Shown here: piece by piece, positions 50,869-58,903 of the stretch | Layout: the number at the start of each line of letters is the position of its first letter | How positions within the stretch are numbered: the first letter of the stretch is position 1 | Assembly: GCF_014270105.1 (NCBI RefSeq) | Contig: NZ_JACNMF010000001.1 | Span: forward strand, 985,560-1,049,559 | DNA length: 64,000 bases | Source: Hyunsoonleella aquatilis | GTDB lineage: Bacteria; Bacteroidota; Bacteroidia; Flavobacteriales; Flavobacteriaceae | Direction: 5' to 3' | The notes under the pieces: model-generated | The model's database searches: none | What the model saw: the letters and a program-made list of their open reading frames with translations, nothing else | Told to the model about the DNA's origin: nothing | Made by a program: the position numbers and the translations under genes

Positions 50869-51780
50869 ATGTTCAAAACATTACTTCTTTTTCTTTCGCT
50901 GGTGTCTCTCGGTTTTTCTCAAGAGTTCGCCTATCAGGTAAAAAATGTGGACATCAATAATGAGTTTCCCCACTTTGGAATTATGCCTGTTGGCAATAAT
51001 GAAGTCATTTTTATTTCCTATCAATTGAACAAAAAAGGTAGGGTGCGTATCAATTTTGACGGCGAAGGTATTTTGGGTATTTACAAAGGGACTCCTGACG
51101 AGGATGGGGGTATCGTAGGTATTGAAGAAATTAAAATTGATCCCAACGCCGAATTGGGACAGGTAACTAGCGCCGTTTTAGGCGCGGATGGTAGATTGAT
51201 TTATATTACCACTACTTACACAAATAAAAATAGACCCAAAGGTGATTTTAAAAAAGACAATTACCATATCGAAGTAGGGGAGTTTAAACCGGGGGTGGGC
51301 TATACCAATTTTAAAGTATTGCCGTTTTGCAAGCCCCGTTATTCCTACGCGCATCCCGCATTAAGTACCGATGGCAAAACCCTGTATTTCACTTCGAACC
51401 AAAGAGGGGGAAAGCAAACTACCAAAGGAGGCTCGGATATTTTTATGGCACCAATTTTAAGTCATAATAAATTTGGGGAGTTGCAGAATTTGGGAAGCAA
51501 GGTTAATTCCTATAGCCGGGAAATGTTTCCAACTATTGGCCCGGACAAAACACTGTTTTTTGCATCGAATAGATCCAGTGGATTTGGGGGCTATGATATT
51601 TATAAAAGCCAATTGAATGCGGATGGTACTTATTCTAAAGCAGAAAAAATGCCCGAGCCAATCAACAGTAAAAAGGATGATTTATCTCTGGTGATGTTTG
51701 GGGATAATACGGGCTATGTGGTATCAAAACGCCTTAAAGGAAAAGGTGATGATGATATTTATTATTTTCACATGAAATAA
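50869..51780 (+). CDS. Exported PD40/WD40-like beta-propeller protein
   Basis: A 303-residue protein with a signal peptide (LLLFLSLVSLGFSQ). Repeating blades with the pattern HPALSTDGKTLYFTSNQRGG and FPTIGPDKTLFFASNRSSGFGGYDIYKS are typical of the PD40 propeller found in Bacteroidota OmpA-family and T9SS-associated proteins. The OmpA domain itself is absent. It is probably a periplasmic structural or binding protein. The small membrane-protein gene follows after 8 bp. Confidence 0.8.
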   Translation: MFKTLLLFLSLVSLGFSQEFAYQVKNVDINNEFPHFGIMPVGNNEVIFISYQLNKKGRVRINFDGEGILGIYKGTPDEDGGIVGIEEIKIDPNAELGQVTSAVLGADGRLIYITTTYTNKNRPKGDFKKDNYHIEVGEFKPGVGYTNFKVLPFCKPRYSYAHPALSTDGKTLYFTSNQRGGKQTTKGGSDIFMAPILSHNKFGELQNLGSKVNSYSREMFPTIGPDKTLFFASNRSSGFGGYDIYKSQLNADGTYSKAEKMPEPINSKKDDLSLVMFGDNTGYVVSKRLKGKGDDDIYYFHMK

Positions 51781-51788
51781 TAGCCTTT

Positions 51789-52118
51789 ATGTTAAGCATC
51801 ATTCTTCTCTATTTTATTGGTAAGTATTATTATGAGCTGGCTCAAGAATATTACAAACATCGGTGGGGGTATGGCATTCTGGGGATTGCTGTGTATTATG
51901 TTGGTTCAGCTATTGGTGGTGTTGTAGTTGCGCTTGCTGATGATTTGTTCGATTTAGGAATAAACTTTGAGAGCAAGATAAACCTATTGATTATCGCTTT
52001 TATCTTTGGGGTATCCTTAACCGTACTAGTTTATTTCTATTTAAACCGCAGATGGAAAAAATCAGTGGTGGTGCCAAAGGATGAAATTGACGAAATTGGA
52101 AGAAGTCCTCAAATTTAA
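51789..52118 (+). CDS. Small membrane protein with three helices
   Basis: A 109-residue protein with three predicted membrane helices (about 1-14, 28-48, 62-83) and a basic cytoplasmic end (NRRWKKSVVVPKDEID). It shows no recognised motif. It follows the propeller gene by 8 bp and is probably co-transcribed. Its stop overlaps the stop region of the convergent peptide-binding gene by 4 bp. Confidence 0.7.
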   Translation: MLSIILLYFIGKYYYELAQEYYKHRWGYGILGIAVYYVGSAIGGVVVALADDLFDLGINFESKINLLIIAFIFGVSLTVLVYFYLNRRWKKSVVVPKDEIDEIGRSPQI

Positions 52119-53749
52119 TTTTCTAACTTCTTTTTCTTTTTAACATACCTCAAATCCAGCAAATCAATAGGATTAATTCCCAAACCTTTAACGTCCTTTT
52201 GCGTAAAGCGCACCACTTCGTCATAAAATAGGGGGACCATAATAGCGTTTTCCATGGCCAAGGAGTCCATTTGGGTATATAGCAGTTTTCGTTTTTCAAT
52301 GTCTGTTACAGAAAAAGCGGTATTGTAAAGACTGTCAAATAGTTGGTCATTAAAATGAAAATAATTGGAGCCACCGGGCGCAAAATTCTTGCTATAAAAG
52401 ATGGAGAGATAATTTTCAGCATCCAAATAATCTGCCACCCACGAGCTACGGAACATATCCACTTTTCCATTGGAGCGCGCGGAACGCAAAGTGGCTTCAG
52501 GCATCACATCTACATTGATTTTTAGACCTGTTTTTTCCAGCTCGCGTTGGATAAATTCACAAAAACTCAAATAATTACTGGTGGTCACCAAAGTGATTTC
52601 TGGATTTTGAATTCCCGTTTCTTTTATAAATTGTTTCACCAATTGTTTGGCTTTTTTTGGCTGATAGGTAAAGCCGATAGATTGATTATACCCTGGAAGC
52701 CCAATTGGGATAAAGCCTCCATTGGCGGGATTACCGATGCCATTTCGTAAGTACACCATCATTTTCTTTCGGTCAAATCCGTAATTTATGGCTTTCCTCA
52801 ACAAAACCGATTGTATTTCTGGGGTTTCAGAATCCAAATAAAAACCCAAGTATTCCGTATTCAAATACGGTCCACGAATCATATTGATGGTTTTAGCGTA
52901 TTTGTCTCGTAGTTGGCCATCTGCAGTTAATAATTCGTCCTTATAGGAAGCATCCAGACTTCTTAAAAAGTCAATGTTGCCTTGGGCAAACTGTAAAAAT
53001 TCACTTTGTTTATCGGGTAAAAATGTTAATGAAACCGCTTCTAAATAGGGGAGCTGATTTCCCAAACTGTCTCTTTCAAAATAATTTTCATTCCTTCTAA
53101 AAACGAGTTTAATATTTTCTTCCCACCGTTTGAATTTAAATGGGCCTGTTCCGATAGGATGCGAGCGGAATTCCGTGCCATAATGCTCTACAATTTCCTT
53201 GGGCACCACAGAACAATATTTCATGGTCAATAATCCGATAAATGCTGGGAAAGGCTGTGTTAATTTAATTTCAAAAAGAGTATCGTTAATGGCTTTAAAA
53301 TCATCAACTTTGTTTAAAACCCAACTGCCAGGAGGCGCCAATTTTTCATCTCTTAAACGGTTAAAACTGTAGGTGAAATCATCAGCAACCACTGTTCTGG
53401 TTGAATCCATTCCAAACAATTCATGTTTATGGAAATAGACATCGTTACGTAATGAAAACTGGTAGGTCAATCCATCTTCCGAAATGGTCCAGTCCTTTGC
53501 AATTGAAGGCAAAATATTGAGGTTGTCATCAAACTGCACCAAGCTGTTAAACAGTTGATTGCATACGGAATTGTCCTGCAATGTTCTCGAAAAAGCGGGA
53601 TCCAAAGTGTTGATATTGGCATATTCGTTATAACGAAAAACGAGCTGGTCTTTATTCGCATTGATGCTCTTGCCACAGCCCGTAAATAAAAGTGCCGTAC
53701 AACTAATTGAAAAATAATAAGTTAATAGTGGCTTTAGGCGTTTTATCAT
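52115..53749 (-). CDS. ABC transporter substrate-binding lipoprotein, oligopeptide type (SBP_bac_5)
   Basis: A 544-residue lipoprotein (lipobox LLFTGC, Cys25) of the extracellular solute-binding family 5. Visible features are FRYNEYANINTLDPAFSRTLQD near the N-terminus, LTYQFSLRNDVYFHKHELFG, HPIGTGPFKFKRWEEN and INYGFDRKKMM. It would bind peptides or nickel-like ligands for an ABC importer, but no permease gene is next to it, so it is an orphan here. It is convergent with the small membrane gene, overlapping by 4 bp. Confidence 0.92.
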   Translation of the reverse strand: MIKRLKPLLTYYFSISCTALLFTGCGKSINANKDQLVFRYNEYANINTLDPAFSRTLQDNSVCNQLFNSLVQFDDNLNILPSIAKDWTISEDGLTYQFSLRNDVYFHKHELFGMDSTRTVVADDFTYSFNRLRDEKLAPPGSWVLNKVDDFKAINDTLFEIKLTQPFPAFIGLLTMKYCSVVPKEIVEHYGTEFRSHPIGTGPFKFKRWEENIKLVFRRNENYFERDSLGNQLPYLEAVSLTFLPDKQSEFLQFAQGNIDFLRSLDASYKDELLTADGQLRDKYAKTINMIRGPYLNTEYLGFYLDSETPEIQSVLLRKAINYGFDRKKMMVYLRNGIGNPANGGFIPIGLPGYNQSIGFTYQPKKAKQLVKQFIKETGIQNPEITLVTTSNYLSFCEFIQRELEKTGLKINVDVMPEATLRSARSNGKVDMFRSSWVADYLDAENYLSIFYSKNFAPGGSNYFHFNDQLFDSLYNTAFSVTDIEKRKLLYTQMDSLAMENAIMVPLFYDEVVRFTQKDVKGLGINPIDLLDLRYVKKKKKLEN

Positions 53750-53789
53750 TTAAGCGATTAGTTGTAAATTTGCAATCTTTTATTGGGTT

Positions 53790-53817
53790 GTCACTCTGAG
53801 CGCAGTCGAAGAGTCAC
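53790..53817 (+). repeat. Dispersed CTGAGCGCAGTCGAAG repeat
   Basis: GTCACTCTGAGCGCAGTC continues into GAAGAGTCAC, with GTCACTC/GAGTCAC ends inverted. The core matches the copies at 4211, 4280 and 55231. Confidence 0.75.
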
Positions 53818-53854
53818 TTTAATACAAAAGACAAAAATAAAAATAAGTTTAGAA

Positions 53855-53897
53855 AGATTCTGAAACAATCCCGATAACTATCTTGACAGAATGACAT
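53855..53897 (+). repeat. Decayed GTCATTC-type hairpin repeat
   Basis: AGATTCTGA and a degenerate TCCCGATAACTATC palindrome (53869-53882) are followed by GACAGAATGACATT. The order matches the GTCATTC family at 30909 and 34803 but with mismatches. The mtaB start follows 8 bp later. Confidence 0.5.
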
Positions 53898-53905
53898 TAT
53901 AGGCA

Positions 53906-55237
53906 ATGAACAAGAAAGTCGCATTTTACACCTTAGGTTGCAAACTGAATTTTTCGGAAACCTCTACTATAGCGAGAAGTTTTACTAACGAAGGTTTTGA
54001 TAGGGTGGATTTTTCTGAGAAGGCCGATATTTATGTGATTAACACTTGTTCGGTAACTGAAAATGCTGACAAGCGATTTAAGACTATCGTAAAGCAGGCC
54101 CAAAAGGCTAACTCAGATGCGTTTATTACCGCGGTGGGCTGTTATGCCCAATTAAAACCTCAAGAATTGGCCGCTGTGGATGGTGTGGATTTGGTATTGG
54201 GGGCAACCGAAAAGTTCAAAATAACAGATTACTTGAACGACCTTTCCAAAAACGATTTTGGCGAGGTGCATTCCTGTGAAATTGAAGACGCTGATTTTTA
54301 CGTGGGCTCCTATTCCTTAGGGGATAGGACACGGGCATTTTTGAAAGTTCAGGACGGTTGCGATTATAAATGTACCTATTGTACAATTCCTTTGGCGCGT
54401 GGAATTTCCCGAAGTGATACGATGGACAATGTTTTAAAAAATGCACGGGAGATTTCAAAACAGAACATCAAGGAAATCGTATTGACTGGTGTTAATATTG
54501 GTGACTACGGAAAAGGCGAATTCGGGAATAAAAAACACGAGCATACTTTTTTGGATTTGGTGACGCAACTGGATAAGGTTGAGGGTATTGAGCGTTTAAG
54601 GATTTCGTCCATAGAACCGAATCTGCTGAAAAATGAAACTATTGATTTGGTATCGAAATCTAGGGCTTTTGTACCCCATTTCCATGTGCCATTGCAGTCT
54701 GGGAGTAACGATATTCTTAAGAAAATGAAGCGTCGTTATATGAAAGAACTATATGTAGATAGGGTTTCAAAAATTAAGGAGGTCATGCCACATTCCTGTA
54801 TAGGCGTGGATGTGATTGTTGGATTTCCGGGTGAAACGGACGAGCATTTTTTAGAAACTTATAATTTCCTAAGCGAACTCGATATTTCTTACCTGCATGT
54901 ATTCACATATTCCGAAAGGGATAATACGGAAGCTAATGAAATGGATGGCGTGGTGCCTCAAAATGTTAGAAGTAAACGCAGTAAAATGTTACGCGGATTA
55001 TCTGTGAAGAAACGTCGCGCCTTTTACGAAAGCCAGATTGGATCCATTAGAACCGTTTTATTTGAAAGTGAAAACAAGGAAGGCTATATTCATGGGTTTA
55101 CCGAAAACTACGTGAAAGTAAAAGCGCCTTGGAATCCTGAATTGATTAATACACTACATGAGGTGGAACTTACCAAAATTGATGAAGATGGATTGGTGCG
55201 ATTTGAGTTCCTCGGTCATCCTGAACTGTTAGACTGA
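53906..55237 (+). CDS. mtaB: tRNA ms2t6A37 methylthiotransferase MtaB
   Basis: A 443-residue radical-SAM methylthiotransferase. An N-terminal domain carries the first cluster cysteines (TLGCKLN, NTCSVTENAD, AVGCYAQLKPQEL). The radical-SAM motif CDYKCTYC is at Cys152, Cys156 and Cys159, and a TRAM domain closes the protein (IGSIRTVLFESENKEGYIHGFTENY). It adds the methylthio group to t6A37 of ANN-decoding tRNAs. The stop codon TGA lies inside the dispersed CTGAGCGCAGT repeat at 55231, so the repeat has defined the last codons. Confidence 0.94.
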   Translation: MNKKVAFYTLGCKLNFSETSTIARSFTNEGFDRVDFSEKADIYVINTCSVTENADKRFKTIVKQAQKANSDAFITAVGCYAQLKPQELAAVDGVDLVLGATEKFKITDYLNDLSKNDFGEVHSCEIEDADFYVGSYSLGDRTRAFLKVQDGCDYKCTYCTIPLARGISRSDTMDNVLKNAREISKQNIKEIVLTGVNIGDYGKGEFGNKKHEHTFLDLVTQLDKVEGIERLRISSIEPNLLKNETIDLVSKSRAFVPHFHVPLQSGSNDILKKMKRRYMKELYVDRVSKIKEVMPHSCIGVDVIVGFPGETDEHFLETYNFLSELDISYLHVFTYSERDNTEANEMDGVVPQNVRSKRSKMLRGLSVKKRRAFYESQIGSIRTVLFESENKEGYIHGFTENYVKVKAPWNPELINTLHEVELTKIDEDGLVRFEFLGHPELLD

Positions 55238-55252
55238 GCGCAGTAGAAGTCT
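55231..55252 (+). repeat. Dispersed CTGAGCGCAGT repeat overlapping the mtaB stop codon
   Basis: AGACTGAGCGCAGTAGAAGTCT matches the family with one change (TAGAAG for TCGAAG). The TGA at 55235-55237 that ends mtaB is inside it. Confidence 0.7.
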
Positions 55253-55303
55253 CGTTTCAGTATCTCCTTCAAACTAAATTAGACTTAATAAAGTTTTTCG
55301 CAA

Positions 55304-55338
55304 AAAAATCCGGAGTTTCAATTAACTCCGGATTTTAT
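55304..55338. terminator. Bidirectional intrinsic terminator
   Basis: AATCCGGAGTT pairs perfectly with AACTCCGGATT around tcaatt, with A-rich and T-rich flanks. It lies between convergent mtaB and the gene at 55369-55665. Confidence 0.9.
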
Positions 55339-55345
55339 AATTTTA

Positions 55346-55370
55346 TCTTCCGTCTTCCGTCTTCCGTCTT
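55346..55370 (+). repeat. Heptamer tandem repeat (TCTTCCG)
   Basis: Three exact units of TCTTCCG plus a partial fourth reach into the stop codon of the gene at 55369-55665. Simple-sequence DNA. Confidence 0.75.
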
Positions 55371-55665
55371 ATATCCTCACGCCAACAGGCAACATTCTTT
55401 TATATTTTCTATTGCTTCTAACGAATTTTGCAATTTCCGGGCTGGTTGGTACCACACTTAAATTTCGATCTCCAATTTGTTCAAAAACGGCTGAAAGAAA
55501 CTCTTTTCTAAAGCCTTCGTCTTCAATTTCTTCGGGGATTATCATTTTGGTTAAAAAAATCTTTCGCTCCTGCAAGGAGTACTCAATTTTGGCTAAATGG
55601 TCATCAATCTTAATTTCAAATTGGCGTAAAAAATCATTGTCTATCAGTTCAGCAGTTTCAACCAT
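55369..55665 (-). CDS. Small GNAT-like (YjdJ-type) acetyltransferase domain protein
   Basis: A 98-residue protein. DDHLAKIEYSLQERKIFLTKMIIPEEIEDEGFRKEFLSAVFEQI followed by SVVPTSPEIAKFVRSNRKYKRML resembles the short YjdJ/Gcn5-related domain, in which a central segment is followed by V-x-P-x-C/S-x-x-V. The acetyl-CoA loop is not obvious, so catalysis is uncertain. It is a single gene, convergent with mtaB. Confidence 0.65.
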   Translation of the reverse strand: MVETAELIDNDFLRQFEIKIDDHLAKIEYSLQERKIFLTKMIIPEEIEDEGFRKEFLSAVFEQIGDRNLSVVPTSPEIAKFVRSNRKYKRMLPVGVRI

Positions 55666-55789
55666 AGTGTGTTATATTTAAATTAAAAAAGGAATTATTG
55701 AGAAAAAATGGATACAATTTCTCTAAATTTATCGTGCAAAATTACGAAAAAAAATCGGAACCCTAAAGAAATTTAAGAGTTAATTCCTT

Positions 55790-56455
55790 ATGAGTCAAGA
55801 GGTAATACATGTGTATTTGATGCCGGGGATGGCGGCCAGCCCATTGATTTTTGAGCATATCAGGTTGCCCAAAAACCAGTTTGAGTTACATCTTTTGGAA
55901 TGGTTTCTTCCTGTGAAGAAGGAGTCTTTAAGCGATTATGCGCAACGTATGGCGCTGCATGTAAAGCACGAGAATATTGTTTTATTGGGGGTATCTTTTG
56001 GTGGCGTTTTGGTTCAGGAAATGTGTCACTATTTAAAGGTTAGGAAACTTATCATCGTATCTAGCGTAAAATCTCCTGCGGAATTGCCCAAGCGCATGCA
56101 CCTTGCAAAATCCTCTAAGGCTTATAAACTCTTTCCAACAGGTTTGGCCAGTCGGATAGATGTTTTGGCCAAATACGCTTACGGTGATAGATTAAAAAAA
56201 CGGCTTAACCTTTATAAAATGTATTTGTCCGTGAGTGATAAAACCTATCTCGATTGGGCTTTAGAGCAGATGATGGAATGGGAACCAGAGGTTTGTATTT
56301 CGGACATTATTCATATCCATGGAGATAAGGACCCCATTTTTCCAATCAAGAACATTTCGGACTGTATCACTGTCAAAAATGGCACCCACGCGATGATCAT
56401 CTATAAATATAAATGGTTCAACGAGAATTTGCCCCGTTTAATTTTAGAAGACTAA
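55790..56455 (+). CDS. Alpha/beta hydrolase family protein
   Basis: A 221-residue cytoplasmic protein of the alpha/beta hydrolase fold. The nucleophile elbow GVSFGG gives Ser69, the acid is probably in HGDKDPIFP, and the His in NGTHAMII. The early MPGMAASPLIFEHI is like the oxyanion loop of this family. The substrate is unknown. It is followed 30 bp later by the lytic transglycosylase gene. Confidence 0.85.
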   Translation: MSQEVIHVYLMPGMAASPLIFEHIRLPKNQFELHLLEWFLPVKKESLSDYAQRMALHVKHENIVLLGVSFGGVLVQEMCHYLKVRKLIIVSSVKSPAELPKRMHLAKSSKAYKLFPTGLASRIDVLAKYAYGDRLKKRLNLYKMYLSVSDKTYLDWALEQMMEWEPEVCISDIIHIHGDKDPIFPIKNISDCITVKNGTHAMIIYKYKWFNENLPRLILED

Positions 56456-56485
56456 AAAATATTATACCTTTAAACAAACTTTTTA

Positions 56486-57415
56486 ATGATGAAGACAATA
56501 GAACGACTATTGGCGTATGTTGGATTATTAAGTTTATGTGCACTATTTATTAATGCCCTCCAAGATGCGCCTACTGATGAGAATTTCGAAAAGAAGCTAA
56601 TCAACGATTACAATGTTTATGCCTTGCAAGTCCCTGAGGATTTGTCATTTGCTGGTGAACAGGTTCCTCTGAGTAATCCAGATATCCTGGAGCGAATGGA
56701 CCGGGAACTTTTGGTGAATACCTATTGGCAGAGCAATGGTTTGTTGATGTTTAAACGTGCCAAAAAATACTTCCCGGTGATTGAGCCGATTTTGGCTAAG
56801 CATGGTGTTCCAGACGATTTTAAATATCTCGCGGTGATTGAAAGTGGTTTGACCAACGCAGTTTCCCCGGCTGGAGCAAGAGGGGTTTGGCAAATTATGA
56901 AAACTACTGGCCGTGAAAATGGTTTGGAAGTCAACAGCAATGTGGACGAGCGTTACCATTTGGAAAAAGCCACTGAAGTGGCGGCCAAATATTTATTAAA
57001 AGCAAAAGAGCGGTTAGGCTCCTGGACGTTGGCTGCGGCCGCTTACAACGCAGGAAATGCGGGTGTCTCAAGGCGATTGAGGGAGCAGAATGTCACGGAT
57101 TATTACGATTTACTTTTAGGAGAGGAAACCGGAAGATATGTGTTTAGAATCGTGGCCCTTAAAGAGATTTTGTCCCATCCCGATAAATATGGTTTCAACT
57201 TCAGGGAAAAGGATTTATATGCTGGTGTTCCAACATTTAAAGTTGAGGTGGATTCTGCTGTAACTGATTTTACTAAGTTTGCTGAAAAGTTTGGGATCAA
57301 CTATAAAATCTTAAAACTACACAACCCTTGGTTGAGGGAACCTCATTTAAATAATAAATCTGGGAAACTTTACGAGATTGAAATACCTAATGAAGGGTAC
57401 TATGATGTAAACTAA
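56486..57415 (+). CDS. Lytic transglycosylase (SLT family, MltD-like)
   Basis: A 309-residue exported protein with a signal peptide (LLAYVGLLSLCALFINAL). The SLT domain has the catalytic Glu119 in YLAVIESGLTNAVSPAGARGVWQIM, followed by LAAAAYNAGNAGVSRRL and YVFRIVALKEI. The C-terminal part (TDFTKFAEKFGINYKILKLHNPWL) looks like a degenerate LysM-type segment. It would cleave peptidoglycan glycan strands to 1,6-anhydro products. Two ATGs occur at 56486 and 56489; either could be used. Confidence 0.92.
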   Translation: MMKTIERLLAYVGLLSLCALFINALQDAPTDENFEKKLINDYNVYALQVPEDLSFAGEQVPLSNPDILERMDRELLVNTYWQSNGLLMFKRAKKYFPVIEPILAKHGVPDDFKYLAVIESGLTNAVSPAGARGVWQIMKTTGRENGLEVNSNVDERYHLEKATEVAAKYLLKAKERLGSWTLAAAAYNAGNAGVSRRLREQNVTDYYDLLLGEETGRYVFRIVALKEILSHPDKYGFNFREKDLYAGVPTFKVEVDSAVTDFTKFAEKFGINYKILKLHNPWLREPHLNNKSGKLYEIEIPNEGYYDVN

Positions 57416-57421
57416 TTTTTG

Positions 57422-57844
57422 ATGAAAGTATTCAAATCAGAAGTTAGTTATGGGTTTATTTTTGGTTTGGCTGTTTTTTTATTTGGAATTAGTTTTTTGA
57501 CCGGCTTGGGAAGTGCTCCTCAGAGTACAATTGTCACTGTATGCTCGATTAACCTTGTTACAATTCTCTTTATTTGGTATATATTTCATAGTATAAAATA
57601 TACCATTTCAGAGGGTTACTTAAAGGTAGTTTGTGGTTTTTTGTGCAAAAAGCAGATACCAGTAGATACCATAAAATCTATTAAAAAGACGAATTCGTTG
57701 ATATCATCTCCCACCGCTTCGTTAGCCAAACGGATACAGATTGGTTACGGGACATACGGTATAATTGTAATATCACCAGAAAATAGAATGGATTTTATAG
57801 GAATGCTTCAAAAAGCAAATCCGCGAATAGAAGTTAGCGCATAA
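57422..57844 (+). CDS. Membrane protein with a bacterial PH domain
   Basis: A 140-residue protein from the ATG at 57422 (MKVFKSEVSYGFIFGLAVFL). Two membrane helices lie in the first 60 residues, and a small PH-like domain follows (YTISEGYLKVVCGFLCKKQIPVDTIKSIKKT, YGIIVISPENRMDFIGMLQK). It matches the flavobacterial PH-domain family close to YdbT-like proteins. The role is unknown. It ends adjacent to the convergent TPR gene with no gap. Confidence 0.78.
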   Translation: MKVFKSEVSYGFIFGLAVFLFGISFLTGLGSAPQSTIVTVCSINLVTILFIWYIFHSIKYTISEGYLKVVCGFLCKKQIPVDTIKSIKKTNSLISSPTASLAKRIQIGYGTYGIIVISPENRMDFIGMLQKANPRIEVSA

Positions 57845-58423
57845 CTATCGGCCTCTTCTTTTTTGTGCCCTAACAGAGCCCCCAGTTCCATAGTGCTGAT
57901 TAGGACCAACAGCCTGCTTCATGTTTTGCTTCATCATTTTGATTTGCTCTGTCAACATGCCGTGCTTATCCAATTTTTGGGCTTCTTGTAATAGTTGCTG
58001 TGCCTCTCTTTTACGACGTTTTGAGAAGGCGATGCCAGCTAGGTTCAGTTTAGCCATGGCCAAATCATGTTTCATGGAAAGACCAAGGGAAACCGCTTTT
58101 TTAAAGTGCTTTTCAGATTCGTTCATGTTATCCTGCATCGTCATAATACCGTGCAGATAACTGTAATACCCTTGTTGCTTTTTTACCAAAGCTGCTTCAG
58201 GGTTTTTGATCTTGCTCAACCATTTTTTGGCACCATCAAAATCCTGCTTGCGCAACCTTAAAAAGGCTAGTAGTATAAACTCATTTTTAAAATAAAGGAA
58301 TACGAAAACACCAGCTAGAAAAATCAGCGCAATCCCATTACCTATATAGCCTTCAGTAAATTGATAAACGGCATAGGCCAATATTCCAATGGCAATGATG
58401 AGTTTTATGATTTTATTGTACAT
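57845..58423 (-). CDS. Membrane-anchored tetratricopeptide-repeat protein
   Basis: A 192-residue protein with two membrane helices at the N-terminus (about 6-24 and 28-46). A helical region with TPR-like units follows (GIMTMQDNMNESEKHFKKAVSLGLSM, AMAKLNLAGIAFSKRRKREAQQLLQEAQKL), then a basic tail (VGPNQHYGTGGSVRAQKRRGR). It probably serves as a scaffold in the membrane. No partner is evident; it is divergent from the L34 gene. Confidence 0.75.
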   Translation of the reverse strand: MYNKIIKLIIAIGILAYAVYQFTEGYIGNGIALIFLAGVFVFLYFKNEFILLAFLRLRKQDFDGAKKWLSKIKNPEAALVKKQQGYYSYLHGIMTMQDNMNESEKHFKKAVSLGLSMKHDLAMAKLNLAGIAFSKRRKREAQQLLQEAQKLDKHGMLTEQIKMMKQNMKQAVGPNQHYGTGGSVRAQKRRGR

Positions 58424-58534
58424 TTTTAATGTTTTAATGCAATTTTTAGGTGCTTTTAAAGGTTTGAAACACCATTTTTATTTTGAAATGCAAAGAAACT
58501 AAATTTTTATGGAAAAAATATTTTTAAAATAGGT

Positions 58535-58563
58535 TTGTGAAACCAAAAAGCTTTGTATATTTG
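58535..58563 (+). promoter_or_regulatory. Bacteroidota sigma-A promoter of rpmH (TTG-N18-TATATTTG)
   Basis: TTG (58535-58537, within TTTG) and TATATTTG (58556-58563) are separated by 18 bp, 66 bp before rpmH. It is one of the best consensus matches in the window. Confidence 0.85.
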
Positions 58564-58629
58564 CCCCCAGTTTTGCCAAAGGGTAAACTTTTCAGAAAAA
58601 TACAATTCAGATTTTAAAGATATAAGACG

Positions 58630-58791
58630 ATGAGTAAAAGAACGTTTCAGCCTTCGAAAAGAAAAAGAAGGAACAAGCACGGTTTCAGGGAAAGAATGTC
58701 CTCTGTTAATGGCAGAAAAGTGCTTGCCAGTAGAAGAGCAAAAGGAAGAAAAAAATTGTCTGTATCATCTGAAACAAGACATAAAAAATAA
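58630..58791 (+). CDS. rpmH: 50S ribosomal protein L34
   Basis: A 53-residue basic ribosomal protein that begins [20 protein letters not shown] and continues [20 protein letters not shown], the full L34 signature. The start is the ATG at 58630. In many bacteria rpmH neighbours rnpA and dnaA; here it is a single gene followed by carB, so that link is absent. A consensus promoter precedes it and a terminator follows. Confidence 0.98.
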   Translation: MSKRTFQPSKRKRRNKHGFRERMSSVNGRKVLASRRAKGRKKLSVSSETRHKK

Positions 58792-58814
58792 TGATTAACA
58801 ATTGTTGATATTTT

Positions 58815-58847
58815 AAAGGTGTTGCTTAAGTGTAACGCCTTTTTTTA
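58815..58847 (+). terminator. Intrinsic terminator of rpmH
   Basis: AAAGGTGTT pairs with AACGCCTTT (one G-U pair) and is followed by a T-run. Confidence 0.87.
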
Positions 58848-58903
58848 TGTTTTGTTATTACATAATTTAGCAAACTGATTTATTAAAACTAGAAAATAGA
58901 AAA